Below are positions 1 through 8,686 of a stretch of DNA of 64,000 nt, piece by piece. Position 1 is the stretch's first letter, and each line of letters opens with the position of its first letter. The stretch lies in NCBI RefSeq assembly GCF_018070045.1, contig NZ_JAGPYK010000013.1, positions 1 through 64,000 of the forward strand, given 5' to 3'. The notes below the pieces were generated by a model that worked only from the letters and a program-made list of their open reading frames with translations, did not search any database and had not been told where the DNA came from. The stretch comes from Micromonospora sp. U21. Its GTDB lineage: Bacteria; Actinomycetota; Actinomycetes; Mycobacteriales; Micromonosporaceae. A program made the position numbers and the translations under genes.

Positions 1-43
1 GAACCGCCCGGCCCCTCGGACCGCCCGGCCCCCCGAACCGCGC

Positions 44-106
44 GTTGATCATGAAGTTATTGCTCCGACACGCGCCGCGCCGGAAGGCAATAACTTCATG
101 ATCAAC
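44..106. repeat. Perfect 20-bp inverted repeat, GTTGATC family
   Basis: The left arm (44-63) begins GTTGATCATGAAG and the right arm (87-106) is its exact reverse complement ending CTTCATGATCAAC; a 23-nt GC-rich loop separates them. The same GTTGATC...GATCAAC ends recur at 44847-44906 and, reduced, at 33589-33606. It lies beyond the 3' end of the gene ending at 199. It could act as a bidirectional transcription end or be a small dispersed palindromic element. The palindrome is seen directly; its role is inferred. Confidence 0.85.
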
Positions 107-197
107 CGGGGGGACCCGGTGGGACCGGGGGGACCCGGTGGGGGGTTGGGACCCGGGGGGGGTGGGACCCGGGGGGGTGGGACCCGGGGGGGTCCGG
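107..197. repeat. G-rich degenerate tandem repeat
   Basis: This tract is built from repeated units close to GGGACCCGGGGGGGT, clearest from about 150 to 190. G-runs of three or more are dense on the plus strand, so a G-quadruplex is possible. No coding frame is convincing here. Confidence 0.7.
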
Positions 198-198
198 G

Positions 199-1146
199 TT
201 AGGGGATGGTGAGGGTGAACTCGGCGGTGTGGACCGTTGCGGCTACCTGGAAGTCGAGGTAGAGGCGGTAGCGGCCGGGGCCGGGGGTGGTCAGCCAGAA
301 CTTGACCTGGCCGTCCACGAGTTCCGGTTCGGGGTGCACGTGCAGGTAGCCCAGGTCGCCCTCGCGCAGCGCCACCAGGTGCCCGTACGCCCCGAGGTAG
401 CGCTCCAGCGACGCGGCGCCTCGCGCGGTGTCGACCCGGAACGTCAGCGGCACGGTCGCCCCGGCCTGCGGGCTGCCCTGGTAGTCGACGGTGAACCCGT
501 CCACCGTCGTCGAGGTCGCCGGCGCCTGGAGCGGCCGGGGCTGGTAGCCGCCGGGCGCGACGAGGTCCGCGCCGAGGGTCACCGCGGTCTGGCCGCCGTC
601 GTCGGCGACCACGGTGAAGTCGGCGTACGCCCGCCAGACGCCGGGCTGCGCGAGGGTCAACGGCACCGACCAGGTGCCGTCCGGCGTCATGGTCGGGTGC
701 AGGTGCTGGTAGCCGGCCAGGTCCCGGCGGACCACGACGAGGTGCATCGGCTTGTCGTGCACGACGGCGAAGCGGGTGACCGGCCGGCGCTGCGCGTCGC
801 GCACCTGGAACCGGAGCTGCTCCGGGCGGCCCGCCGGGAACTCGGTGGCCAGTGGAGCCAGGGTGTACCCGGCGGAGCTGACCGACAGGCCGCCCGGCTC
901 CGCGCCCGCGCCCTGGTCCGTACCGGTGGCGTTGCCGTGGTCGTGCGGCTCCGTGCCCGGCGGGTGGGTGTGGTCCGCGGCCAGCGCCGCGCCGCCGGTG
1001 CTGGTGGCGCCGCCGGCGTTCATCCGGCCGAGGCCGAAGCCGAGCAGCACCGCGAGCACCAGCCCGCCGACCACCAGCGCCAGCCGGAGCGTGCTCCGGT
1101 CCGGCGCGGCGGAGATCCGGTCAGGCACCGCCGGCGTCCAGCGCAC
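199..1146 (-). CDS. Membrane-anchored His-rich secreted protein, metal-related
   Basis: This 315-residue protein starts with GTG at 1146. A short Arg-containing cytoplasmic stretch is followed by one membrane segment (about residues 22-40) ending in LGFGLGR. A His-rich linker follows (HTH and HDH at about residues 59-70). The long extracytoplasmic part contains two repeated beta-type blocks with related motifs: YQHLHPTMTPDG near the middle and YLHVHPEPE near the C-terminus. The paired H-x-H-P motifs suggest a metal-binding or cupredoxin-like fold, but I cannot name the family with certainty. Its start overlaps the 3' end of a decayed heavy-metal-associated (HMA) gene, which supports a copper or other metal handling role by context only. 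Confidence 0.75.
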   Translation of the reverse strand: MRWTPAVPDRISAAPDRSTLRLALVVGGLVLAVLLGFGLGRMNAGGATSTGGAALAADHTHPPGTEPHDHGNATGTDQGAGAEPGGLSVSSAGYTLAPLATEFPAGRPEQLRFQVRDAQRRPVTRFAVVHDKPMHLVVVRRDLAGYQHLHPTMTPDGTWSVPLTLAQPGVWRAYADFTVVADDGGQTAVTLGADLVAPGGYQPRPLQAPATSTTVDGFTVDYQGSPQAGATVPLTFRVDTARGAASLERYLGAYGHLVALREGDLGYLHVHPEPELVDGQVKFWLTTPGPGRYRLYLDFQVAATVHTAEFTLTIP

Positions 1147-1237
1147 AGCCGGCCTCGCCGACGGCCGCCCGCACGGAGTGCTCGCAGGTCATCCCGGAGA
1201 TGGCGTACGCGCGGGTGGCGGGCGGTTGATCGGTCAT
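1121..1237 (-). pseudogene. Collapsed HMA copper-chaperone-like gene (38 codons)
   Basis: The frame runs from ATG at 1237 to TGA at 1121. It reads a start typical of an HMA domain (AYAISGMTCEH), then passes directly into VRAAVGEAGCAL, which resembles the last helix and strand of such domains. HMA proteins are normally about 65-70 residues with a GMTCxxC site. Here the second Cys is Ser (MTCEHS) and roughly 30 central residues are missing. The simplest reading is an in-frame internal deletion. It overlaps the next gene's start by 26 nt, consistent with an old operon. It might still be translated as a 38-residue peptide. Confidence 0.6.
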
Positions 1238-1442
1238 GCCGCCCACGGTACCGCCGCGCCGGGCCGGTCCCGGCCGATGCCCGGGCGGCGTGGCGACCGT
1301 CGCAATCCGCCCCGCCCGGGAACTTTTCCGTCACCACGGGAAGCGGGCGGATCGGCCAGCGCCACCGCCAGCGATGAACGGACCGTTCCGGACGCCAGCG
1401 GAAGCGGAGCGCCCCGGCGGGCGGAGGACGGCGCGGGCGTGC

Positions 1443-3608
1443 TCAGCCGGCCACGGCGAGGGCGAGCGGGAGCACGTCCGGCGCGCCGGCCCGGCGCAGT
1501 GCGCGGGTCACCATCGTCATCGTCCAGCCCGAGTCGACCAGGTCGTCGACGAGCAGCACCGGGCCGGCCAGCCCGGCCAGCGCGTCGGCCAGCTCGGCCG
1601 GCACGGTGAACGCGTCATGCAGCGCGCGGACCCGCTGGGCGCTGTTGCCACGCGGCCCGCCGGCGCCACCGGGACCGGTCGGGGAAACCTCGCCGAGCAG
1701 CGGCAGTCGCCCCACGGCGGCGATCCGCTCGGCCAGCGAGCCGACCAGTCGGGGCCGCCGCCGGGAACCGACCGCGACCACCGCCACCGGGCGGCGGGGC
1801 CACGGGTCGTCGCCGTGCGCCCACGCCTTCAGCACCTCCACCACCGCACCGGCCACGTCGTCGGGCACCGGCGCGTCGGCAGCCTCCGGGCCGACCAGGT
1901 CGCGCAGCCGACCACCCCAGCCCAGGTCGGAGAGGCGCCCGACGGCCCGGCCCGGCAGCGCCTGCTCCGCCGGGGGGATCCGGCCCTTCAGGGGTACGCC
2001 CACCGCGTCCAGCCCGGTCGGCCAGAGCTTCTTCGGCGCGATCTCCACGCCGGGCCGCCCCAGGAACGTCTGCGCGGCGGTGAGCGCGGCCGTCGAGACG
2101 TCCGAGCCGAAGAGCGGGTCGGCGCACCGGTCGCACCGGCCGCAGTCGGCCGCCCCGGTGTCGTCCAGGCACTCGCGTAGATACCGCATCCGGCAGCCGG
2201 ACGTGGTCGCGTACTCCCGCATGGCCTGCTGCTCGACGGTGCGCGCCTCGGCGACGCGCCGCAACCGTGCCTCGTCATAGACCCAGGGCTCGCCGGTGGC
2301 GAGCCAGCCACCGCGCACCCGGCGGACCGCGCCGTCCACGTCGAGCACCTTGAGCATCAGCTCCAACCGGGCCCGCCGCAGGTCGACCAGCGGCTCCAGG
2401 GCCTGGGTGGAGAGCGGGCGGTCGGTGTGCAGGGCGGCCAGCACGGCCCGGACCTGCTGCTCGGGCGGGAACGCGAGCGAGGCGAAGTAGCGCCAGATGG
2501 CGGCGTCCTCGGCGCCGGGCAGCAGCAGCACCTCGGCGTGTTCGACGGCGCGGCCGGCGCGGCCGACCTGCTGGTAGTAGGCGATCGGCGAGGGCGGCGC
2601 ACCGAGGTGGACGACGAAGCCCAGGTCGGGCTTGTCGAAGCCCATGCCGAGCGCGCTGGTGGCGACCAGAGCCTTGATCTTGTTGTCCAGCAGGTCCTGT
2701 TCGGCGGCCCGCCGGTCGGCGTCGTCGGCCTGCCCCGTGTACGAGGCGACCGGGTAGCCCCGGGTGCGCAGGAACTCGGCGGTCTCCCCCGCCGCCGCGA
2801 CGGTCAGGGTGTAGACGATGCCGGAGCCGGGCAACTGGTCCAGGTGGTCGGCGAGCCAGGCCAGCCGGTGCGCCGGGCTGGGCAGGCCGAGCACGCCGAG
2901 GCGCAGCGACTCGCGGTCCAGCGTGCCGCGCAGGACCAGGGCGTCGCTGCCGTCGCCCGTGCTGAGCTGCTCGGCGACGTCGGTGGTGACCCGGGCGTTG
3001 GCGGTGGCGGTGGTGGCCAGCACCGGAGTCCGCTCGGGCAGGTTGCCGAGGAAGGTGCGCAGCCGCCGGTAGTCCGGCCGGAAGTCGTGCCCCCAGTCGG
3101 AGACGCAGTGCGCCTCGTCGACCACCAGCAGCCCGGTGGTCGCGGCCAGCTTCGGCAGCACCCCGTCGCGGAAGTCCGGGTTGTTGAGCCGCTCCGGGCT
3201 GATCAGCAGCACGTCCACGGCGCCGGCCTGGATCTCGGCGGTGATCTGGTCCCACTCGTCCAGGTTGGCCGAGTTGATGGTGCGGGCTCGGATGCCGGCT
3301 CGCGCGGCCGCCTCGACCTGGTTGCGCATCAGCGCCAGCAGCGGCGACACGATGACCGTCGGACCCGCGGGCTCGTCGACGCCGTCGGCCCCGGCGGGGT
3401 CGGTACGCCCCCGTAGCAGCGCGGTGGCCACGAAGTAGACCGCCGACTTGCCCCAGCCGGTGCGCTGCACGCAGAGCACCCGCCGCCGGTCGACGACCAG
3501 CGCCTCGATCGCCCGCCACTGGTCCTCGCGCAGCCGGGCGTGCTCACCGGCCAGCCGGCGCAGCACCGCCTCGGCCCGCTCCCGTACCGCCGCCCGCTCG
3601 TCGCCCAT
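1443..3608 (-). CDS. RecQ-family ATP-dependent helicase with C-terminal phosphoribosyltransferase-like domain
   Basis: The 721-residue protein starts with ATG at 3608. The helicase core has motif I RTGWGKSA (about residue 50), DEAH (about 165), motif III TTATAN, and a motif VI-like QQVGRAGRA. A Cys cluster (SGCRMRYLRECL then CGRCDRC) matches the RecQ zinc-binding region. The last about 200 residues are not RecQ-like. They contain VLLVDDLVDSGWT (about residue 686), the classic PRPP-binding loop of type I phosphoribosyltransferases. Helicase activity on DNA is expected from the family. What the PRTase-like domain does is unknown; it may regulate or bind a nucleotide. It stands alone in its orientation. 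Confidence 0.93.
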   Translation of the reverse strand: MGDERAAVRERAEAVLRRLAGEHARLREDQWRAIEALVVDRRRVLCVQRTGWGKSAVYFVATALLRGRTDPAGADGVDEPAGPTVIVSPLLALMRNQVEAAARAGIRARTINSANLDEWDQITAEIQAGAVDVLLISPERLNNPDFRDGVLPKLAATTGLLVVDEAHCVSDWGHDFRPDYRRLRTFLGNLPERTPVLATTATANARVTTDVAEQLSTGDGSDALVLRGTLDRESLRLGVLGLPSPAHRLAWLADHLDQLPGSGIVYTLTVAAAGETAEFLRTRGYPVASYTGQADDADRRAAEQDLLDNKIKALVATSALGMGFDKPDLGFVVHLGAPPSPIAYYQQVGRAGRAVEHAEVLLLPGAEDAAIWRYFASLAFPPEQQVRAVLAALHTDRPLSTQALEPLVDLRRARLELMLKVLDVDGAVRRVRGGWLATGEPWVYDEARLRRVAEARTVEQQAMREYATTSGCRMRYLRECLDDTGAADCGRCDRCADPLFGSDVSTAALTAAQTFLGRPGVEIAPKKLWPTGLDAVGVPLKGRIPPAEQALPGRAVGRLSDLGWGGRLRDLVGPEAADAPVPDDVAGAVVEVLKAWAHGDDPWPRRPVAVVAVGSRRRPRLVGSLAERIAAVGRLPLLGEVSPTGPGGAGGPRGNSAQRVRALHDAFTVPAELADALAGLAGPVLLVDDLVDSGWTMTMVTRALRRAGAPDVLPLALAVAG

Positions 3609-3723
3609 CCGGCATTTCTACCAGCGCCGGGCGTCATTACCCCGGTTCGCACGGGAGGTTCCAGTCACGATCCGGCGGCCCGCCACCGCCAACCTCATGA
3701 TCGGCTCGGAGGGTGACCCGGGG

Positions 3724-4848
3724 TCAGCGGCGGGAGGGTGGGAGCAGGGAGCGGCGGAGGAGGGTCAGGCGGGAGGTCAGGCTGGCCAGGCCACCGGGGA
3801 AGAAGTAGACGGCCAGGATGAAGAGGGTGCCGAGCACGAAGAGGGGCTGGGAGAGCGGCCGGCTGAGCACGGCGGGCAGGCTCTCCACCGCGTCGGAGCT
3901 GCCGAACGCGGTGAGCCGGTGGTCCAGGTACATGTAGAGCACGCCGCCGAGCACCGGGCCCCACCGCGTGCCCGGTCCGCCGAGCACCACCATCACCAGC
4001 ATCGACAGGGTCAGCTCGGACGAGGTGATGTGTGGCGAGGCGCCACCGACGATCAGGCAGTAGACCCCTCCCCCGGCCGCCGCGAGCCCGCCGGCCAGGG
4101 TGAACGCCACCAGCTTGTAGCGGTACGGGTCGAGCCCGAGCACGCCGATCCGGCGCTCGTCGTCGCGCAACCCGGCCAGTACCCGCCCGGTCGGCGAGCT
4201 GGAGACCCGGTGCACCACGAAGACCACCAGGGCCAGGTACGCCAGCGCCAACCAGTAGAGGTTGACCGTGTTGGTCACCCCGACCAGCCCGGCGGGCAGC
4301 CCGGAGACGTCCAGCGGCAGGCCCTCCTCGCCTCCGGTGAAGCCGCCGAAGTCCCGGGCCACCAGGATCGCCCCGACCTGGGCGAAGGCCAGCGTCACCA
4401 TGGCGAACGCGATGCCGACCGTACGCAGCGCCACCGCGCCGAGCAGCGCGGCCAGGATCGTCCCGCCGGTGACGGTCAGCAGCGCCGCCTGCCAGAGCGG
4501 CAGCCCGGCCTTGGTGACCAGGATGTCCGTGCCGTACACCCCGGCGGCGAAGTAGAGCGCGTGCCCGAAGGAGAGCATCCCGGTCCGGCCGAAGAGCAGG
4601 TCGTAACCGGCGGCGAGGCCACCGAAGACCAGGCAGACGGCGAGCACCTGCAGGGTGCCGGGCGAGTTCAGCGGCCCCTCGAAGATCCCCGGCAGGGGCA
4701 GCGTCGAGTACGGCACGATCACCGCGAGCACCAGCGCGACCAGTGGCAGGAACGGTCGTACCCGATGCCACCGCCCGCGCTCGGGGGTCAGCTCCGCCGG
4801 TACCGCCGCCGGCGGGGCGGGCACCTCGGGACTCTTGACCTCGGTCAT
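3724..4848 (-). CDS. livM: Branched-chain amino-acid type ABC transporter permease (LivM-like)
   Basis: The ATG at 4848 gives 374 residues. It overlaps the stop of the upstream permease gene by 4 nt, so this start is preferred over longer in-frame readings. A 35-residue Pro-rich cytoplasmic lead precedes many hydrophobic helices. The region GYDLLFGRTGMLSFGHA is the conserved LivM signature, and the EAA-like loop includes GLRDDERRIGVLGLDPYRYK. It should form the channel with the LivH-like partner. Last gene of a five-gene operon. The C-terminus is Arg-rich. The substrate may be branched-chain amino acids, urea or short amides; sequence alone does not decide. Confidence 0.93.
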   Translation of the reverse strand: MTEVKSPEVPAPPAAVPAELTPERGRWHRVRPFLPLVALVLAVIVPYSTLPLPGIFEGPLNSPGTLQVLAVCLVFGGLAAGYDLLFGRTGMLSFGHALYFAAGVYGTDILVTKAGLPLWQAALLTVTGGTILAALLGAVALRTVGIAFAMVTLAFAQVGAILVARDFGGFTGGEEGLPLDVSGLPAGLVGVTNTVNLYWLALAYLALVVFVVHRVSSSPTGRVLAGLRDDERRIGVLGLDPYRYKLVAFTLAGGLAAAGGGVYCLIVGGASPHITSSELTLSMLVMVVLGGPGTRWGPVLGGVLYMYLDHRLTAFGSSDAVESLPAVLSRPLSQPLFVLGTLFILAVYFFPGGLASLTSRLTLLRRSLLPPSRR

Positions 4849-5735
4849 GCCGTTGCCACCTTTCCGGCGATGCCCTGGGGACGCAGCAGCAGCACCACGG
4901 CCAGCAGCCCGACCACGCACACGTCGCCGAGACCGGAGGGGCCGTAGTAGTTGACGAACTGTTGCAGCAGCCCGACCGCGACCGCCGCGTACGCGGAGCC
5001 GACCACCGAGCCCATTCCGCCGATCACCACCACGATGAACGCGAAGATCAGCAGTGAGCCGCCCTGCCCCGGCGAGACCGTGCCGAAGTAGACACCGCCG
5101 AGCGCACCGGCCAGCGCCGCGGCGGCCCCACCGATCGCGAAGACCAGGGTGAACGCCTTGCGCACGTCGATGCCGAGCGCGGTGACCATCTCCCGGTTCT
5201 CCACCCCGGCCCGGATCACCAGGCCGTAGCGGGTCCAGCGGAGGAAGGCGAGCAGCGCGCCGAGCACCAGCACCGCGGCGATGATCAGCAGCAGACCGCC
5301 GTTGGGCACCTGCGCGCCGAGGATCCCGGTCACCTGCCGGGTCCAGTCCGGCCGCGGGAACGGCCGGGCGTCGGCGCCCCAGGTGGCCTGGAGCAGCGCC
5401 ACCCCGGCGAGCGAGAGACCGACGGTGACCAGCACCTGCTCGATGGTGCGCGAGTAGAGCGGCCGGATCAGCACCAGCTCGACCAGCACCGCGACCAGCG
5501 TGCCGGCGGCCACCCCGAAGACGACCGCGAGCACGAAACCGAACCCGTCCGACCCGGCGCCCGGCAGGTTGGCCGCCGCCCACCAGGTCGCGTACGCGCC
5601 GACGCCGAGGAACAGCCCGTGCGCGAAGTTGAGCACGTCGGCCAGGCCGAAGACCAGCGACAGCCCGGAGGCGACCAGGAAGTACAGCGCCGCCAGGCCG
5701 AGCCCGGTCAACGTCAACAGGATCACGGTGCCCAT
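4845..5735 (-). CDS. livH: Branched-chain amino-acid type ABC transporter permease (LivH-like)
   Basis: This 296-residue integral membrane protein starts with ATG at 5735, and that start overlaps the stop of the upstream ATPase gene by 1 nt (TGATG). The N-terminal helix is followed by GLSLVFGLADVLNFAHG, the hallmark of LivH permeases. The cytoplasmic coupling loop reads RAGVENREMVTALGIDVRK. It partners the LivM-like permease whose gene follows with a 4-nt overlap. Length is typical of the family. Confidence 0.94.
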   Translation of the reverse strand: MGTVILLTLTGLGLAALYFLVASGLSLVFGLADVLNFAHGLFLGVGAYATWWAAANLPGAGSDGFGFVLAVVFGVAAGTLVAVLVELVLIRPLYSRTIEQVLVTVGLSLAGVALLQATWGADARPFPRPDWTRQVTGILGAQVPNGGLLLIIAAVLVLGALLAFLRWTRYGLVIRAGVENREMVTALGIDVRKAFTLVFAIGGAAAALAGALGGVYFGTVSPGQGGSLLIFAFIVVVIGGMGSVVGSAYAAVAVGLLQQFVNYYGPSGLGDVCVVGLLAVVLLLRPQGIAGKVATA

Positions 5736-6505
5736 CAGTGCCCGTCCTTCCCCGCCGCGGCACGACCCGGCTCGGCCGGGTGCTGCGATTCGCCGCTGCC
5801 CACGCCCAGCAGGGACCTGGTCAGCGCCGTCTCCAGCAGCAGCTCCTGCGCGTCACCGGTCCAGGCCACCTTGCCGGCGGCGAGCACCACCGCGTCCCTG
5901 GCGAGCCGCCGGACCACCGCCAGGTTCTGCTCGACGAGCAGCACCGGCACCGACTCCGCGACCCGTTCCAGCACCTCGGCCACCTCGGTCACCACTTTCG
6001 GCGCCAACCCCTTGGTCGGCTCGTCGACCAGCAGCAGCCGGTTGTCGTTGAGCAGCACCCGGCCGATCGCGAGCATCTGCTGCTGCCCGCCGGAGAGCGA
6101 CCCGGCCCGTTGCCGTCCGCGCCGGTCCAGCTCCGGGAAGAGCGCGAAGACCTTGTCGTACGCGGGGCTGACGCCGCGCCGCTCGGCCAGCCGCAGGTTC
6201 TCCGCGACGGTCAGGCCGGCGAACACGCAGCGGTCCTCCGGCACGTACCCGAGCCCGCCGCGGACCAGCCGGTGGGTGGGGCGGGCCAGCAGGCTCTGCG
6301 CGCCCATCCGGATGGTGCCGCGGACCTCCCCGGCGGGCGGGGTGAGGCCGACGATCGCGCGCAGCGTGGTGGTCTTGCCGACGCCGTTGCGGCCGAGCAG
6401 GACGGTCACGCCCGTGGGGGCGACCGTGAAGGACACCCCCTGGAGGATGTGCAGCCCGGAGATCCGGACCGACAGATCCTCCACGTTCAGGATCGGCTCG
6501 GTCAT
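5735..6505 (-). CDS. livF: ABC transporter ATP-binding protein (LivF-like)
   Basis: The ATG at 6505 overlaps the stop of the preceding ATPase gene by 4 nt and gives 256 residues starting MTEPILNVEDLS. Walker A is GRNGVGKTT, the ABC signature is SLSGGQQQMLAIGR, and Walker B is LLLVDEPTKGL, with the switch His replaced by Gln in LLVEQNLAVV, which is normal for LivF. Length is slightly above the usual 235-240 because of a charged C-terminal tail. It energises uptake together with the LivG-like ATPase. Confidence 0.94.
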   Translation of the reverse strand: MTEPILNVEDLSVRISGLHILQGVSFTVAPTGVTVLLGRNGVGKTTTLRAIVGLTPPAGEVRGTIRMGAQSLLARPTHRLVRGGLGYVPEDRCVFAGLTVAENLRLAERRGVSPAYDKVFALFPELDRRGRQRAGSLSGGQQQMLAIGRVLLNDNRLLLVDEPTKGLAPKVVTEVAEVLERVAESVPVLLVEQNLAVVRRLARDAVVLAAGKVAWTGDAQELLLETALTRSLLGVGSGESQHPAEPGRAAAGKDGH

Positions 6506-7245
6506 AGCGATTCCCCCAGGTAGGCCTCTTGCACCGTGGGGTTGGCCATCACCGTCTCCGGGGTGTCGCAGGCCAGCAGCGCGCCGTGGTGCATGACGGC
6601 GATCCGGTCGGCCAGTTCCAGGATGACGTCCATGTGGTGCTCGACCATCAACACCGCCCGGCCGCTGTCCCCGGTCAACGACTTGATCACCGAGACCAGC
6701 TCGGGCACGTCCTCGGCGCTGACCCCGGCCATCGGTTCGTCCAGCAGCATCACCCGCGGTTCGCCGGCGAGCAGCAGGGCGATCTCCAGCTTGCGCTTCT
6801 CGCCGTGTGCCAGGGTGCCGGCCAGCGCCGTACCCCGGTGGGCGAGGCCGACCCGGTCGAGCGCCGCGTCGGCGGCGGCGGCCACCTCCCGGTCGGCCGC
6901 CGCCCGCCGCCACAGTTTCATCGAGCCCCCGCGGTACGCCTGCACGGCGAGCCGGACGTTCTCCCGCACGCTGAGCGAGCCGAAGACCGACGACGCCTGG
7001 AAGGTACGGCCCAGCCCGAGGCGGGCCCGCCGGTGCGGCGGAAGCGCCCCGATGTCCTGCCCGTCCAGGGTGATCCGGCCCTCCGTGGCCCGGCGCAGGC
7101 CGGTGATCAGGTTGAACAGTGAGGTCTTGCCGGCGCCGTTCGGCCCGATCACGCCCAGGAACTCCCCGGGCGCCAGGTCGAGGTAGACGCTGTCGACGAT
7201 GGCGACCTCACCGATCCGCCAGGTCAGACCGCGGGTGGCGAGCAT
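6502..7245 (-). CDS. livG: ABC transporter ATP-binding protein (LivG-like)
   Basis: The 247-residue ATPase starts with ATG at 7245, 3 nt after the binding-protein stop. Walker A is GPNGAGKTS, the signature region is the LivG variant LAHGEKRKLEIA, Walker B is VMLLDEPMAGV, and the H-loop is VLMVEHHMDVI. The LivG-specific GLGRTFQASSVF segment is present. It pairs with LivF as a heterodimeric motor. Confidence 0.94.
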   Translation of the reverse strand: MLATRGLTWRIGEVAIVDSVYLDLAPGEFLGVIGPNGAGKTSLFNLITGLRRATEGRITLDGQDIGALPPHRRARLGLGRTFQASSVFGSLSVRENVRLAVQAYRGGSMKLWRRAAADREVAAAADAALDRVGLAHRGTALAGTLAHGEKRKLEIALLLAGEPRVMLLDEPMAGVSAEDVPELVSVIKSLTGDSGRAVLMVEHHMDVILELADRIAVMHHGALLACDTPETVMANPTVQEAYLGESL

Positions 7246-7248
7246 GGG

Positions 7249-8454
7249 TCAGCCCTTCATGGCCACGGCCGGCGGCGCGGACTCGTCACCGGTGAGGCTC
7301 TTCTGCGCGGTCGCCGTGAAGGCGGTGCCGCTGCCGGTCAGCTTGGCCTGGAACATCGGCTGGAGCAGCGCGTGGTCCGCGGCCCGGATGGTCATCTTGC
7401 CCTTGACCCCGTCGAAGCTCCAGCCCTCCAGGGCGGTGACCATCTTGTCGACGTCGTCCCCACCCTCCTGCACCGCGCGAACCACCATCTGGGCGGCGGC
7501 GAAGCCGTCCGGGTGGAACAGGTCGAGCGTGCCGCCGGGGATCTTCGCCTTCGCGGCCTTGGACGCCTCGGTGTCGCTGGCCCCGTCGAAGTAGTGCGAC
7601 AGGAAGGAAATCTTCGTGCCGGCGGCGCCGAACGTCGGCCAGGAGGCGCGGATGTCCAGGCCGGTGACGACCGTGGTGGAGGAGAGCACGCCCTGCTGGT
7701 CGAGGCTCTGCCACATGGCCGGGGCGGTGGTGCCGGCCCAGGCGACGAAGAGCAGATCCGGCTTGGCCGTTTTGATCTGGCTGGCGAACGGGGTGAACTC
7801 GGTGGCGCTGGCCGGGGCCCGGACGCTGCTCACAGTGGCGCCCGCGCCACCGATGACCGTCTTGACCGCCGCCTCGTTCGCGTCGCCGAACGCGCCGTCC
7901 TGGGCGAAGACCACGACCTTCTTACCGGCCGGGTCGCCGATGAACGACCTGGCGGTCACCACGTCCTGGTAGGACTGGCGGCCGGAGCGGAAGGTGTACT
8001 TGTTCGACCCGGTCACGGCGTCGGTGGCGGCCGGCCCGGAGATGAACAGCACCTTGTTCTGCGCCGCGATCGGCGCGACCTGGAGCGCCACGCCGGAGGC
8101 GGTGGAGCCGGCAATGATCTTCGTACCCTTGCCGATCAGGTCCTTCGCCGCGGAGACCGCCTTGGCCGGGTCGCCCGCGTCGTCGACCTCGGTCAGCTCG
8201 ATCTTGCGGTCACCGACCTTGCCGGTGCCCTGGGTGGCGAAGTCGAGCCCCGCCTTGAACCCCTCGATGTACTGCTTTCCGTAGCTGGCCAGGGCACCCG
8301 ACTGGGAGTACACCAGGCCGACCTTGACCGGCGCGGCGCTGTCGCCGCCGCCGGTGGCGGTGTCCTGCGGGCTGCCACAGGCCGTGGCGGCCAACGCCGC
8401 GGCCATCATCGTGGCGGCGGAGAGGAACACCCGCCGCGTCGTCCGGACCGTCAT
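7249..8454 (-). CDS. livJ: Substrate-binding lipoprotein of Liv-type ABC transporter
   Basis: The 401-residue protein begins with a signal containing TRRVFLS and a lipobox ending LAATAC, so it should be a lipoprotein anchored outside the membrane; the twin Arg suggests Tat export. The mature part is a type I periplasmic-binding fold (VKVGLVYSQSGALASYG). First gene of the operon, so it probably sets the transcription start. A GGAG element about 5-6 nt upstream of the ATG supports the start. The ligand cannot be fixed from sequence; branched-chain amino acids are the family default. Confidence 0.93.
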   Translation of the reverse strand: MTVRTTRRVFLSAATMMAAALAATACGSPQDTATGGGDSAAPVKVGLVYSQSGALASYGKQYIEGFKAGLDFATQGTGKVGDRKIELTEVDDAGDPAKAVSAAKDLIGKGTKIIAGSTASGVALQVAPIAAQNKVLFISGPAATDAVTGSNKYTFRSGRQSYQDVVTARSFIGDPAGKKVVVFAQDGAFGDANEAAVKTVIGGAGATVSSVRAPASATEFTPFASQIKTAKPDLLFVAWAGTTAPAMWQSLDQQGVLSSTTVVTGLDIRASWPTFGAAGTKISFLSHYFDGASDTEASKAAKAKIPGGTLDLFHPDGFAAAQMVVRAVQEGGDDVDKMVTALEGWSFDGVKGKMTIRAADHALLQPMFQAKLTGSGTAFTATAQKSLTGDESAPPAVAMKG

Positions 8455-8513
8455 TGCGACTCCACATGAGGACTCGGAGGGAGAGAACTTCTTCGTGTCG
8501 GCTCACGCTAGAA

Positions 8514-8523
8514 GTGACGTCAC
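8514..8523. promoter_or_regulatory. 10-bp palindrome upstream of the Liv operon
   Basis: GTGACGTCAC is a perfect 10-bp palindrome 60 nt upstream of the binding-protein start, in the 230-nt gap before the operon. It is a plausible operator, but no regulator can be assigned and a short GC-balanced palindrome may occur by chance. Confidence 0.25.
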
Positions 8524-8686
8524 CCACGGGCTATGTGGCGGAAACACACAAGTAACAGGAAGGGGGTGGCCGGACGTTACAACCGGCCGCACTACCACCC
8601 GAGGGTCCGGCCTCCCGATGGCCCGTACCCCCACGGACCACCCGGCCCCTGTGTCGTCCCGCGCCATCCGCCCTTCGCTCCCGCAC

